A DNA stretch of 64,000 nt from Raffaelea ambrosiae (Eukaryota; Ascomycota; Sordariomycetes; Ophiostomatales; Ophiostomataceae). The notes beneath the pieces were generated by a model. It saw only the letters and a program-made list of their open reading frames with translations. It had not been told where the DNA came from and made no database searches. The translations under genes were made by a program, and so were the position numbers. Shown here piece after piece: positions 37,719-49,118 of the stretch. The stretch is taken from positions 190,291 to 254,290 of the forward strand of contig PCDI01000009.1 of assembly GCA_002778195.1 (NCBI GenBank). Direction: 5' to 3'. Position 1 is the first letter of the stretch. Every line of letters begins with the position of its first letter.

Positions 37719-39720
37719 ATGGCCGTATTGCGACCCAAGACATCGGCGTCACCAGGGCCAAGTACCGCCAAAGCGAAAATGGCAGCAACAAGATCGTCAG
37801 CTTCGTCTTCACCTGAAAATGGTCATAGCCCAGGGGCTGTTGACAGGCTCACCTCCTTTTTTCTCAGCCGCTTCCAGGAAACCAAGAATGAGAGCGATCT
37901 GGTAGCACTCCGACAGTCTTCGCAACGCCAGTTTGAAGCCACCGACAGAACCCTTGATGAACACGCTCGCGCTCTGCGTGCCCTCCGCGCCGAGGTCGAG
38001 TCCTTTTGGGACAAAACCCCGCCCAGCGTCTTTTGGCAAAAGTTTTCCGCCCAGCTCGACGTTCTCGGCGTTGGCACCAGTAGCCGCCAGGAGAGCAATA
38101 ATCACAAAACTGAGCTCACACTGGCCAGGCTCGAGCAGCGGCTAGACGATGAGGTCAAAAACCTGGACGACCAGCTGTTGGACCTGTCGACCAAGCTGGC
38201 CGTGGACACCACCGCAACAAAGGCCACGCTGAACGACTTTGAACAGAAACTACGCGCCGGCAACGACGCGGCGGCCGAGAACCTTCGGCGGCACGATACT
38301 GAACTGCAGACCAAGTTGGCACACTTGGAGGGCTTCTGGGAGTCGAGCAAAACAGAGCGTGAGCTCGAACAGAACCAGCAGGCCAAAACGTACCAGGAGA
38401 TGCACCAGAAGCTCCAAGAAAAGATTGCACTACTGGAAACAACGCTCAAGCGATACTCGACTGAGGCGGCAAATGAGCGGGACAGGGCTCAGAGGCTGGA
38501 GCGAGAGGTCCAAAAGCTGGCCCAGCTGAGAGCCACGCAGGAGAGGGACAACGAGAGAATCATGAAGATGCTGGCGGCACGGAGTGCTGCCCCAGTAGTA
38601 GGGCCAGCCACAGGGCCCTCCACAGAGCCAGTCAATGGCCCAGAGAAAACCACAGTGGCTGGGCATACGACAAACAACGGTAAGTCGTGCGACAACCAGC
38701 ACAAAGTACGATATTTGTGCTGACATGTGAGTAGATCCAGCTTCCCAGACACCGCGTCCGCGAACTCGCATGCCGGCGCGAGTGACAGTCACCAAGCCCG
38801 AAGCCAAAACTCCCAAAGCCATGAAACCAGAGTCACCACCTGAGAAACCGCTCGCATCATCGAGTCTGGCGCCTGAAGGAAACACTCGACGTACTGCTCC
38901 ACGGAAACGACTCCCAGAGAGCGATTCAGAGACACAGTCGGACTACGAAGACACAGAAAGCAGAGAAATGCTGTCGCCAAAACGTCGACGCACTGATGCT
39001 GCTGAAGACAAGCACGATATGCCCAAAGAGGAACCCGTGTCCGCCTCATTCCGGCGGGCTGCATTTACTTCGAAAACAGGCAAAAACAACCCGAGAAAGA
39101 AGACTGCAAACCAGGCTCGAAGTCCTCTTGCCATGTCACATCCCCCAAAGATAGTGCCTAAGAAAAGCACGCAACCGGAAACTCCTTCCGGAGACGAACA
39201 GCAGGAACCACCACCATCGCAGACGAAGGCGACCCAACAGAAAAGAAATGAGACGAAGCCGAGTCAAGATACAACACCAGCGTCCACAAAGGCTCAGAGC
39301 ACCGCAGAGAAGAGCGAGCCACAGAAGAAAAAGATGTATGGCAATAAGAAGAAGGCAACACAGAGAGAGAACAAGAAGAAACCACCACCGCCACCAGCAT
39401 CAACAAAATCCTCGCCGGCACCGACCTTTACTGCCAAGGATTTTGCGTCTCACGTCAAGACTGCCTGTACCGAGTACAAAACGGCCAAGCCGCGGTCGGA
39501 GCGGCAGTTTATCTGGCAGTTTCTGGACGGCATTGGGGACCCCGGGTGGGCGGCGTACATGCAGGAGCAGCTGCTGGCGACCCACCCGCAGTCGGTCAAG
39601 CCGAGCCTGGGGATCCGCGCGAAGCACGCGATCAACTTTGATGCGTCGTTGACGTGGCGGGATGTGGTACATGTGATCCGGGTCATGATGACGAAGGAGG
39701 TGCCTGCTCATTTGGTATGA
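37719..39720 (+). CDS. Unrecognised coiled-coil protein with basic disordered middle
   Basis: Exons 37719-38679 and 38735-39720 with a 55-base intron; 648 residues. I do not recognise the family. Residues 55-75 and about 120-290 are rich in heptad-like Leu/Ala/Glu/Lys/Gln spacing and should form coiled coils. Residues 300-545 are Pro, Lys, Ser and Thr rich, with likely nuclear localisation patches such as SPKRRR and KKKMYGNKKK. The last 95 or so residues look folded: FTAKDFASHVKTACTEYK, a QFIWQFLDGI segment and a closing LTWRDVVHVIRVMM helix. The layout (coiled coil, basic linker, small C-terminal domain) would suit a nuclear structural or chromatin-associated protein, but that is inference. 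The start Met is followed directly by in-frame sequence with no downstream competitor in better context. Confidence 0.8.
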
Positions 39721-40314
39721 TGGGGAGCGCAGTTTATGAGGAGGTCAACAAGAGATAATGGAGTCAGTTAGTAAGTAATGCGAGGTTACGTGATGGGTTT
39801 TGGCGTTGGCTGACCAGGGAGTATAACGGAGAATGATTTCTGGGTTTACCATAGTAGTTGTCAAATATATTTAAAAGGAGGCAACGCGTTTCTTCGAACC
39901 ACGTATCAAACTTTATTTTCCTTCATAGCTCCAAATTGTCCGTTGAGTTTTGTTACCTTTTACGCTTCTAACTCGCAACTTCGACCGTCAAAAATACATT
40001 GCAGACACAAATATGAATAACAATCAACACACTTTTTTCTTCCGCACTTTTGATGAATCAGTCCTATTAGTAGCCAAAGAAATGATGATGACATTAACGA
40101 GACGAGGCAATGGGAAACACCAGGATATGAAAGAAAAAAAAAATGAGAATGGAAATAAACGAAGCAACGCGATGAAAATGACTTCCTGCAGCGAGATATA
40201 TGGGTTTTCCTCTCTTTCATGTCGAAACCAAACAGAGAATGCCGATAGAAATAGAATGGGAAACACGACGAATGCTCAACAGCCCCGAAGCTATACTGCC
40301 CACCCCCACCCCCT
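39721..40314. other. Tail-to-tail intergenic region
   Basis: 594 bases between the convergent 3' ends of the coiled-coil gene and the dipeptidyl peptidase gene. AT-rich, without an open frame that looks real. Confidence 0.6.
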
Positions 40315-42728
40315 TCAGATATTCACCTGCGCGGTCGACTCCGACAGACTGGCTACACTGTTTTCAGTGCTCTGGCCCTCCCGTACCACGCCAGCGTACT
40401 GGTTGATCCACGCCAGCACCTCGCGGTGCCAGACGAGCGAGTTTTCTGGTTTGAGGACCCACTGGTGGCAGTGTTAGAGATACGGACAAATAACCAGACA
40501 GACAGGAAAAGGAGTAGAAGACAAAAAAAGACGTACGTGGTTCTCGTCGGTAAAAGAGAGGAACTTGCTCGGCACGTTGCGGCTCTGGAGGACGTTAAAC
40601 ATGGCCAGCCCCTCAGTGATCGGGAGCCGGAAGTCCAGCTCGTTGTGGATGACCAGCATGGGTGTGTCCCAGTTTTTGGTGAAACGGGCTGGATCCCACT
40701 TTTCGTACCCGGGCCGGTTGTCCCACAGGTTGCCGCCAAAGTCGTGCAGCGGGAAGAAGAGCTCCTCCGAGGTGTACTGGTTGAGTGTGCTGAAGACGCC
40801 GTCGTGGCAGACTAGCGCCTTGAGCCGGCGACCCAGCGGCTGGCCCTGGATCCAGTCTAAGAAGTTGTGTTAGGAGAAGAAGATGAAGAAGAGCAGTGAG
40901 ATCAGATTGTTCTGGAGGTCCACATACTGATCATATATCCACCATACGAAGCCCCGAGAGCCACGGACCGTTCAATGTCCACGTAGGGCATCGACTCCGC
41001 CACGGCCTCGAAACAGTTCACGATGTCCTGATACGGCCGGCCGCCCCACTGGTTCTGAATGCCGTCCTGCAGGGCCATGCCGTAGCCCGTGCTTCCCGTC
41101 GGGTTCGGCGCCACCACAACGTAGCCCTGCTCGGCAAAAATCGCCGGGTTCCACCGTGTGCTCCAGCTGTCGGCCCACGCGCCCTGCGGGCCGCCGTGGA
41201 TCAGCAGCGCCAGCGGATACTTCTTGGCCGGATCAAAGTCGGAGGGCCGCATCACCAAGGCGTGCACCCGGTAGGAGCCGCTGCCCTGGAACCAAATTTC
41301 GCCCACCTGCTGCCGCGAGAGGCCAAATGTGGTGCCGTGGCGCGACTGTGACGACACGGCTTCCACCGTGACCTCTGCCGCGGACGTGGCTGGTGGACCG
41401 GGGTTGAGAATGCTGTAGAATGAGCTGTCAATCAGGGAACTCGAGCTCAGGAACAGCCGGCCGTCGTCCTTGTTGTCGGACGCCAAGATCTTCATATCCG
41501 ACACACTGCCGTTGCTCTTCAGCCGGCGGAACCCGGCTTCTGTCGCCACTTCGGTGCTGGCGCCGACCACAATCCGGGGCAGGCCGTGCGCCGCGGCCTC
41601 TGCAGGGCTCGAGGGTAGGCGGTAGATTGTGTTGACGCCGTGGAACTCGGCCGTGACGAACAGCTCAGAGCCGTCTGCGCTCCAGAGGATGGACTCCGGA
41701 CGGGCGTCCCAGGTACCGTTGCCGTCCTCGCTGGGATAGAACTCGACCACGTCGCTCGCCTTGCCGCCCAGCTTGGTGATGTCCGGGACGAGCAGCAGCT
41801 GCGGCTTGTCGCTCTCGTACTGGGAGCTGCGCATGCGCGTGAAGACGAGGCTCCGGCCGTTCGGCGCAAAGACGGGGCTGGCGCTGTATCCCTCCAGGGC
41901 GCCGGTGGCCACGACCTGCGGCGCGGCAAGCGGCTGGGCCTCCGCGTACGTCTCCAGGGGCACAAAGTACAGGTTGGTGATGGTGGTGATGGCATCGTTG
42001 TAGGCCGGGTCGCGGGAGACAAAGGCGATGCCGGAGGGCGCCAGGGCAAAGTCGCCGGCGCCGCCAAACGTCGGCACGGGCGACTCCAGCTTGGTGCCGG
42101 CCAGGGCGTTGGCGAGGCCGTCTGAGGCGAGCGCGAACGAGGGGAGGCCCGAGGCGGCGGCCTGCTTGGGCTCGAGACGGCCGTACCAGATGGCGTTCGT
42201 GTTCTCGGTGACATAGCTGTCCCAGTGGCGCACAAACAACTTGGTGTAGATGCGCTCGGAGGTGTAGGACGTCTTGTCTTTGTTGGCGTCGGACTCGGGG
42301 TTGTACAGCTTGCCGGACGGGTCGGCCAGGCCGGTGAGGGCAATGGCGACGGCGCCGTCAGACAGCCGCAGCGTCTTGAGGTTGGACAGACCGCCGTCGA
42401 ACGTGCGCAGCTCTGTGGGCGCGGCCCTGGGCTGAGAGGCGCGGCCGAGCAGCAGGGTGGTGACGCCCTTGTCGCCGCTCTTGAGGAAGAGGAAGTCGTC
42501 CTCGCCGACCCAGACGGGCTCGCTGTAGGCCACGTCGTCGTAGACCACGGTGGACTCGCCGGTCTTGATGTCGAGCACGCGGATCTGGCTGGACTTGCTG
42601 TGCTCCTCAAAGGAGTAGGTCGAGACGGCGAAGAGCACCTTGTCGCCTGCTGGGTTGGGCGAGCCTGCCGACCGCCTGGGTGCGGAGAGCATCACGCCAG
42701 GCGTGAACTTGGTGGCCTTGAGAGTCAT
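40315..42728 (-). CDS. Dipeptidyl-peptidase V / acylaminoacyl-peptidase-like S9 serine peptidase
   Basis: Three exons on the minus strand: 42728-40928, 40856-40537 and 40461-40315, 755 residues. An N-terminal beta-propeller region (SAPRRSAGSPNPAGDKVLF onward, with the FVRHWDSYVTENTN segment typical of fungal DPP V) is followed by an alpha/beta-hydrolase domain. The catalytic Ser594 lies in GASYGGYM, Asp675 in NELDFRLP and His707 at the end of exon 2 in DENH. It should release dipeptides or acylated residues from peptide N termini. From the Met at 42728 there is no signal peptide, suggesting a cytosolic form. An in-frame extension up to 43013 would add 95 Ala/Ser/Pro-rich residues; I left it out because the family alignment starts at MTLKATKFTPGVML. 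Confidence 0.92.
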
Positions 42729-44030
42729 GGTGGGAACGGGCGGCTGTGCAGGCGGTGCGGAGAGTGACGAAGAAAAATAGGAATGGCAAGGAAAAGAAGA
42801 GCGGCAAGAAAAGGAAGAGCGAGATGGCCAGAAGCCTTTTTGGCTGTGACGAGCTCTGGCACAGAAAGCGCGGCCCGTTGCTGGGGCGAAGGCACAAGAC
42901 ACACGGCTGAGCGTCCTGGCTGTGGCCGTCGCAGGAGCTGCAGAAGACGAAACAAAGGGCGTTATGGAGGCCCGACCGAAGACTGTGTGGAAGAAGACAC
43001 ACGCATGGGTCATGGAGATAGCCCCATAACAGCAATAGGACGCTTGTGGCCCTGCCTTCTCAATCCAGTGTAAATATGTGTAATACTATTATGACTATGC
43101 AGGATTCTTTGCAGACGGCCCGTCTGTGACAAAACAGGAAGCTGCTCGTCATGCTAAATCGGCAGGCAGCCCCGCTCTTGCCCAATCGAGGGGTGGTGAT
43201 TGTGGTGGCAGGGCGTGTGCTGCGCGCCAGGGCCGATCACGCCCAGTGGGTACCCGGACGGGTCTGCGATTCCAGCGATTCCAGCGATTCTCCAGCGGGC
43301 CCCCTGGCCCATACACTGCAAGTACACAACTACTTTGTAGTGACTAACTAACTAGTTAGTTATTACGTGCACAACCCACACGGCCATGCTGTGCTCCACA
43401 GCGTCACGTGGACGTCTTTTCCTCTCTTCCGCCTTCCCAACAACAAGTCACCAAACCCGGTTGTTACCTGCCCAAATCAGAGATCGTGTGTGACCATCGC
43501 GGATGACGGCCCCCGTCAGCGTCAGGCGCTATTGTGGTGCAGCTACGACAGACAAGGTTAAGACGAGAGGGTCGAACACGAAGAACACAACGAGCAACAC
43601 GTCGTCCTTCCCACGGGAACGGAACCCATGGTAACAATGTCGCGCGCCGGTGCGGCAGACCTGCCAGATGCAGAGAGAAATGTCCTTGTTGCATTTCTCC
43701 TGACCTTCCAAATTCAAAGGCCGTGCCATGGCTGTTTCCCTTGGTCCAATGCAAAAGGCGAATTCCTAAAAATGGGCCCTATCCGCTCCAGCCGTGGAGT
43801 ATTGTAAACGCCCCTAGAAAATCCTCAGCAGACCCTATACGCCATATCCATGACCCACTAAAAGCAGTCGAACACCTTCCAAGATACACTTCTGCGGCTA
43901 GAGTCGCCACGCCTCTGTCCATGGTTGTTCAGCGTGTATCCAGGGCTGTGCCGCTGCCGACGTCCCGCAGGCAATTGCCCGTGCAAATCATGTCTGGAGA
44001 AAATCGATGCGCAAGACACTCCTCTCCCCT
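42729..44030. other. Intergenic region
   Basis: 1.3 kb between two minus-strand genes. It contains the promoter of the peptidase gene, a short block of near-repeats of GCGATTCCA at about 43268-43295, and an ACTAACTAGTTAGT palindromic motif at 43331-43365. No gene supported. Confidence 0.6.
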
Positions 44031-44734
44031 TCACTTCCGCACAGTCCCAAAACTCGTCCGCGCCTTTTTCGTCTCCCGCGTGTCTGTTTCGCTGTCGTCC
44101 ATGCCCGCCGCAGCCGCCGCGGCTGCAGCGGCGGCCGCGCTCTTCTTCTTCTTGGGGTGGCCCTTGCCCACAGTCGCCGACGCAGGTGTCGCCGGGCCTG
44201 AACCGGGCCCGCTGCCGTTGCCGTCTTTGAACGAGGTTTGGAGAGGAGTCGGTGCGTGCGAACCGCCATTGGAAGCCTAAGGAGGTGGGTTAGTCCGTAG
44301 AACGAAAGGCATAGGACAGGAAGCCGGGAAGACCCACGTTGTAAGAAATACTGCTCCGCGAGAAAACACGGTTGGCCTCGGCCAGTCCCGTCTTCCGACG
44401 CGCTGCCGCTGCGCCGCTGGTGCCTTTCGTGTAGCTGTCGAACCCGGTGATGATGTTGCCGCTGGGCGTGTTTTCGAGGTACTCGCTCTCCTTGGAGAAG
44501 ATGGTTTCTTCGCGCGCTTGCTGTAAGAGGGAGGGGGGTTAGCGTGAGGGAAATTCAGTAACTGACAACCAAGAAGCCCTCCTCCAGACTTGCTCGCTCC
44601 GACGTCCTCTCACTCACCAGCTGCCGCTCAAGAATCCTACGCTTGTGCAGGAGCTCCTTGAGATGCTGCCGAGACTTTTCGTAATATGGCATACCCGGCA
44701 CATCGACCGCATTGGCCGCCTGCTTGTCCGCCAT
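44031..44734 (-). CDS. Chromatin modification protein EAF6 (NuA4 subunit)
   Basis: Three exons on the minus strand: 44734-44618, 44520-44338 and 44276-44031, all in phase 0; 181 residues. The conserved core is complete: YYEKSRQHLKELLHKRRILE, then EETIFSKESEYLENTPSGN and GFDSYTKG, ending in ANRVFSRSSISYN. This is the Eaf6 family pattern, a small helical subunit of the NuA4 histone H4/H2A acetyltransferase (and NuA3 in yeast) in the nucleus. The C-terminal third, with a basic KKKK stretch, an alanine run and an acidic DDSETDT segment, is low complexity and variable in fungi. Confidence 0.9.
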
Positions 44735-45015
44735 GATCGTTTGTCGGGGCGGGACGGGGTGCCAACGCAGGGGAAACTAAGAGAGTCGAGCTTGTCGCGA
44801 CGATTTTCAAAACTGGGGGGGCCGCGAACCTTTCCCCAGAAAAAAAAAGACAAAAATTGGTGCAATGCGCCAATCTTAGTCATCACATCACCGTTCACTA
44901 GTTGCACTGTTCTCTATTACAGCCGAAGACAATAAACGAGATCTAAAGACATGTTGGAATTCCCTTGTATAGTCCGACTTTTTCTTGAATGTTGTTTTTT
45001 CCTGGCTTGCCATAG

Positions 45016-45053
<38 letters not shown>

Positions 45054-45374
45054 CGTTGTCAAAAAAGCATATATATAATAGAGAGACGAGCATGATCAAA
45101 ATATTTTTTAATAACACCAAACGCGTAGTTAAAACATGCAAACATGCAAACATAACCTGGCTAGGACCAGGCATAACAAATAACATACCCTTCTCCCCCT
45201 CTGACGCCCTTGTATCTGCTATTGACATCTCAATCTGTACCTGTGACTGTGTGACTCGTGTTTGAGAAATAACGCGACTGGGGACGAACCGTATACCAGA
45301 ATGAGGCGCGTTAGAGAGTGTAAGGAGGGAAAAGCGGAGAATCAACGAAAGCCCTTCGAAGTGTGTTAGCCAAT
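44735..45374. other. Intergenic region with long poly(T)
   Basis: 640 bases between two minus-strand genes, with a 36-base T run at 45018-45053. No open frame of note. Confidence 0.65.
45018..45053. repeat. Poly(T) tract of 36 bases
   Basis: An uninterrupted T homopolymer between the EAF6 promoter and the 3' end of the PWI/RS gene. Confidence 0.95.
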
Positions 45375-47385
45375 TCAAGAACTCTTGGCGCCGCTCATCG
45401 TGGATCTCATCTGCTTGATTCGCTCCTTGAGCTCACGCTCGCGCCGTTCGTTTGCAAGGCGCTCTGCCGATTTCTAGTGTGACTTTAGTCAGCTGTTAGA
45501 AGAAAGGAAAAGAAAAAAGAAATCTTTTTTGAAAAAGAAAAAGAGCTCGGAGTACGAGAGGGAGAGAAAGAGACAGAGAGAGACATACCTGTGCGTCAAT
45601 CGTCGCGTCGTGATTCTTGGAGGTGTTGCTGGTAGTGGCCTTCGATGTGCCAGTAGGTGCAGCAGCAACGCCCGCGGCTGGTCTGCTGTCCCTGGGCCTG
45701 TCTTCTTTGCCGGAAACATCAGCAGACTTGTCTCGCGATCTCGAACGTGAAGAAGAAACAGAAGACGTGTTAGCCCTCCTTCTACGCCTGTCTGCATCAC
45801 CACGCCTATCGTCGTAACCGCCCCGTCTTCTACCTCTACCCCGGTCATCGTCGCCACCATTGTCGCCATGGTGACCGTCAGCTCTTCTGTCATTGTACCG
45901 CCGCTGCGGGCGGCGTCGGTGATGATCTTCCTCCTCGTCCGAGTTGGGAGACACATAGCTGTCGCTGCGGCTTGCACTCCGACTCCGACCGCGGCCCCAG
46001 CCACCGCCGCGACGACCATGACCACGACCCTCGTCACGCGGTGGCGGTCCGCGTCGCCGACGCGGAGGAGGGCTTCTGCTGTCTTTGCTGTCGCTGCGCG
46101 AGTAATCCGACCCCGAGTACGGGCTAACAGACCGTGATGCCCGTCTCCTGCCCCGGCCACGCGACTGGCTTCGTGAAGGCGAATACCGGCGGCGCTTAGG
46201 CGCCGGAGACCTGCTCAATGAATCCGACGGCGATCGTCTCCGCCTCGGCGGCTGACGGGCATCACCGCCATTCCCGCTAGAGGCACGTGGACGCTTGCCA
46301 CCTGCTGTATCTCGGCGCCGACTGGGTCCGTCGGGTGATCGTGAGCGTGAACGTGAGTGAAAGGAAGAACCCGAGACGCTAGGCGAGCGCGAGCGCGAGC
46401 GCGACGACTCGGAACGGGAGCGCGAGCGAGAAGAGAAAGAGTCGGTTGACGGTGACCGGTGTCGCCCGCGGCGGTAGTCGTCGCGCCGGCCGCCTCGTCC
46501 CCGTCGATCGCTGGGTACATATAGGTCGTGCTGTGGCGCACGGTAGGAGCCCCGGTCTCTGAAGTCGCGTCCCCGTGCTGGCGGGGACCGCGACCGATCC
46601 CTGCCGCGACCAAAACCACCTCCACCACTGCTGCCACCACCACCACCACCACCACGGCGGTTGTCGAAGCCGCCGCGACGCCCACCTCGCCACGAGTCTC
46701 CTCCTCGGTCTGGTCCGCCTCGTGGACGGCCGCGGTCAAACCGGCTACCATAGTCGTCTCGTTTCCGGCGGGCTTCTTCGGCTGCTTTCTCTGCCTCGAG
46801 CTGGTGGATGCAAAAGTCAGTAACCAAACCAGTTTTTTTAGAGTGTCTAGAAGTGTCTGGAAGTGCCACAGTAACGCTCACCTTTTCCTGGATGAGCTCC
46901 ATCTTCTTAGCCTCTAGGAGCTCGCGTGGGATGCCCTGCGGACTGGCTTGGGCACTGAGGAGCAGCGTCCATAGTTCGTTACAGAAAGCTGGGGTTTCGG
47001 ACTCGAGGAAGCCGGTGAGCTGGATCTGAAGACCTTTGATGTCGGGCTATACATACAACATGCCGCGTTAGAGAATAAGCGCCTGGAGAGCCGTTAGAAC
47101 TGGAAGGGGAAGATTCGGGGCAACGTACGTTTCTCGCGCTTTCGATCAGGTTGTAGCAGAGCTCGATAACGACGTCATCGTCATTGCCCAGGATTTCAGC
47201 AATCTTGCCAGCAATCCATCTGTCGAGAGAGAAGAGTCAGCACGAAGCAAACAGGCGTTCAGGGACAGGACAAATACGCACTTCTTCATCACCTGTAGGT
47301 TGACCTTTTGCATGTCCACCTTCTGGTTGAAGATGGGCGGGAACTTGGTGCTTTTGAGCAGCTTCGCGTCGACGCCAGTCGCCAT
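45375..47385 (-). CDS. PWI-domain serine/arginine-rich splicing protein (SRRM1/SRm160-like)
   Basis: Five exons on the minus strand: 47385-47282, 47219-47129, 47046-46882, 46800-45589 and 45473-45375, giving 556 residues. Residues 1-120 form a PWI domain: FPPIFNQKVDMQKVNLQVMK, KWIAGKIAEILGNDDDVVI, and IQLTGFLESETPAFCNELW, followed by a charged helix rich in Glu/Lys. The rest is a long RS region with Arg-Gly-Gly boxes (GRPRGGPDRGG) and many SR/RS dipeptides. By family it binds nucleic acid through PWI and acts in pre-mRNA splicing and 3' processing in the nucleus; the RS region is a likely target of SR kinases. The last exon encodes a short Arg/Glu-rich helix. A small exon structure at the 5' end and a single large RS exon is typical of fungal orthologues. 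Confidence 0.9.
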
Positions 47386-48386
47386 GTTTGTCGCAGTCAG
47401 CTCAAGCCAAAAGAGAATTAAATGGAAAGTGAAAGTAAAAAAGCTTCAAGATAATGGAGTAGACCCTAGTTAGGTTTCAACAAGTGCATAAAGAATGATA
47501 GCTAAACGAACGGTGGACTGACACGGGTCCCCGGGATCGTGGAGAGGAAAGGCTGGGGAAAGACAGGAAGGAAGTCGACTGAGAGGGGCGAAAAGAAAGG
47601 GCAGGAAAAGGCTAAAACCAAGAAAACATAAGTGTGTAACTTTTGTTCGGTTTTAGCCTCTCGCGTGCCAAACTACTCGTATCCTTGGCGTAGTTACGTC
47701 TCGGCGACGCTAATGCGGCAGCTGGGGTGGAGACATGTGCCACACTGAGGTTTAGATCACGTGCCTACATGCTTCGGTCAAATAAATATTATCGTGAGGA
47801 TCAATTTGCAGCGAGTTTGAGAGTTTGCCTCTAACTATACAAGGCTCCAGCGCATCCCAACTTCTGCTCTCTCTAACAGGCCGCTGTCTTGCTATTTTTT
47901 GTGTCAAACAATCCATATAAAGATTAAAGGAACAATTAAGGAACGATTCAAAGCATCAATGATTGCTATACCTACCGAGCCCCAAATGCACTAGTAATTT
48001 TTCCGTCCCACACAAACGCCGGCAAAGAAGTAAAAGCAAACAAGCAAACAGGCAAACAAGCAAAACGCAAAAGGCAAAAGACAAAGAGAAAATTCAAACC
48101 CGCCCAGTACAACTCTAGCCGCCATGCTGATACCCTAAGAGAAGTCCTATGTAGCGCCGATAACGAGGAGAGGGAAAAGTGCACGTGCTGTCGTGCCAAT
48201 GAACGCGAGACAAGACCGGAGAAAATAGGATGGGTATAAAGAACATCGTAGCTTTTGGTCGATTTAAAAGGAAATGTGTCGTGGTCTGCACTGATTCGAA
48301 GAGAATGTGTCGTGGTCTCTCTTTTCAGGTTGCCGAGTTCAGGTAAATAGACTTGTATTGCCAAGTCTGTCCCACTGAGTGTTCAT
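47386..48386. other. Intergenic region
   Basis: 1.0 kb upstream of the PWI/RS gene. AT-rich in part, with GCAAACAA/GCAAAACG near-repeats around 48030-48075. No gene supported. Confidence 0.6.
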
Positions 48387-49118
48387 TCAGGTGCGAGGAT
48401 ATGTGTATTGGCTGTGGCGCCGGTTGGTAGGTGGTGCCTGTGTAGGTGATGTGGACAGAGGAGCATTTGTCGGAACGGACGATGGCACTGAAGTGGGCGA
48501 CTGCGACAGACCTGCCTGCTGCTGGCGGGCAGAAAGGGCGGCCACCTTGTCGCGGGCCTGGCGGAGGCTGTTGCTGTCGTTGTACTGCTTGAGCTTGGCG
48601 CGGAGCTCGTAAAGGGCGACTAGCGACGAGGCACGGTCGACGTCGTCCTCACCGCCCGGCGTGCCGGGCAGGGAGCCGTTAGAAGTAGTGCGCGAGATAG
48701 GCGGCGTCAGCAGACGACGTCCAAAGTACGCGTCGAAGGGAGTCGACGTGCCAGTGTAGCTATTGGTGCGGGAGACAGGAGGCGGACCGCTCAGCGCCGA
48801 GGCCGAGGCGACGCGCTTGTGGGAAGACTGTTGGGAGCCAGGAATCGGCGTGGCCGAGGCCGAGGAGTTGGGGTTCGCGACGTCGGCTGACGAGGGAGGG
48901 GCCGCATCGTGGGTCTGACGAGATGTTTTCTGGTTGGCACTGACGAGAGCATTTGCGGCACGTGGGTCCTAAGCGGTATCAGTCTGATGGTTCTTCCTGA
49001 CAGCAGAATTTGAAGAGCTGGGATCAAGCGAGGCTCAAATTTTTTTTTTAGAGAAACTCACCGCCGCATTTAGATCGCTAAGATCAGCCAGCATCTGTGC
49101 CAGCTGAAGAGTCTCCAT
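48387..49118 (-). CDS. Unrecognised Ser/Thr/Pro-rich small protein
   Basis: Exons 49118-49062 and 48968-48387 on the minus strand, 212 residues; the intron is in phase 0. I do not recognise the family. A short leucine-rich helix opens the protein (METLQLAQMLADLSDLNAA). The middle is disordered and rich in Ser, Pro and Thr, with several TP/SP pairs (TSTPFDAYFGRRLLTPPISR, NGSLPGTPGGED). A second predicted helix follows (ALYELRAKLKQYNDSNSLRQ, then ARDKVAAL), then another disordered tail. The FDAYFGRRLL motif between two helices looks like a candidate binding site. The frame is continuous, the splice sites are good (GTGAGT and a TTAG acceptor) and the codon bias is GC3-rich like neighbouring genes, so I regard it as real. 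The TP/SP sites suggest proline-directed phosphorylation. Confidence 0.75.

Noticed and set aside
41519..42610. 363-residue frame inside the peptidase gene
   Set aside because: Same strand, other frame: an Arg/Ser/Pro/Thr-rich shadow of GC3-rich coding sequence.
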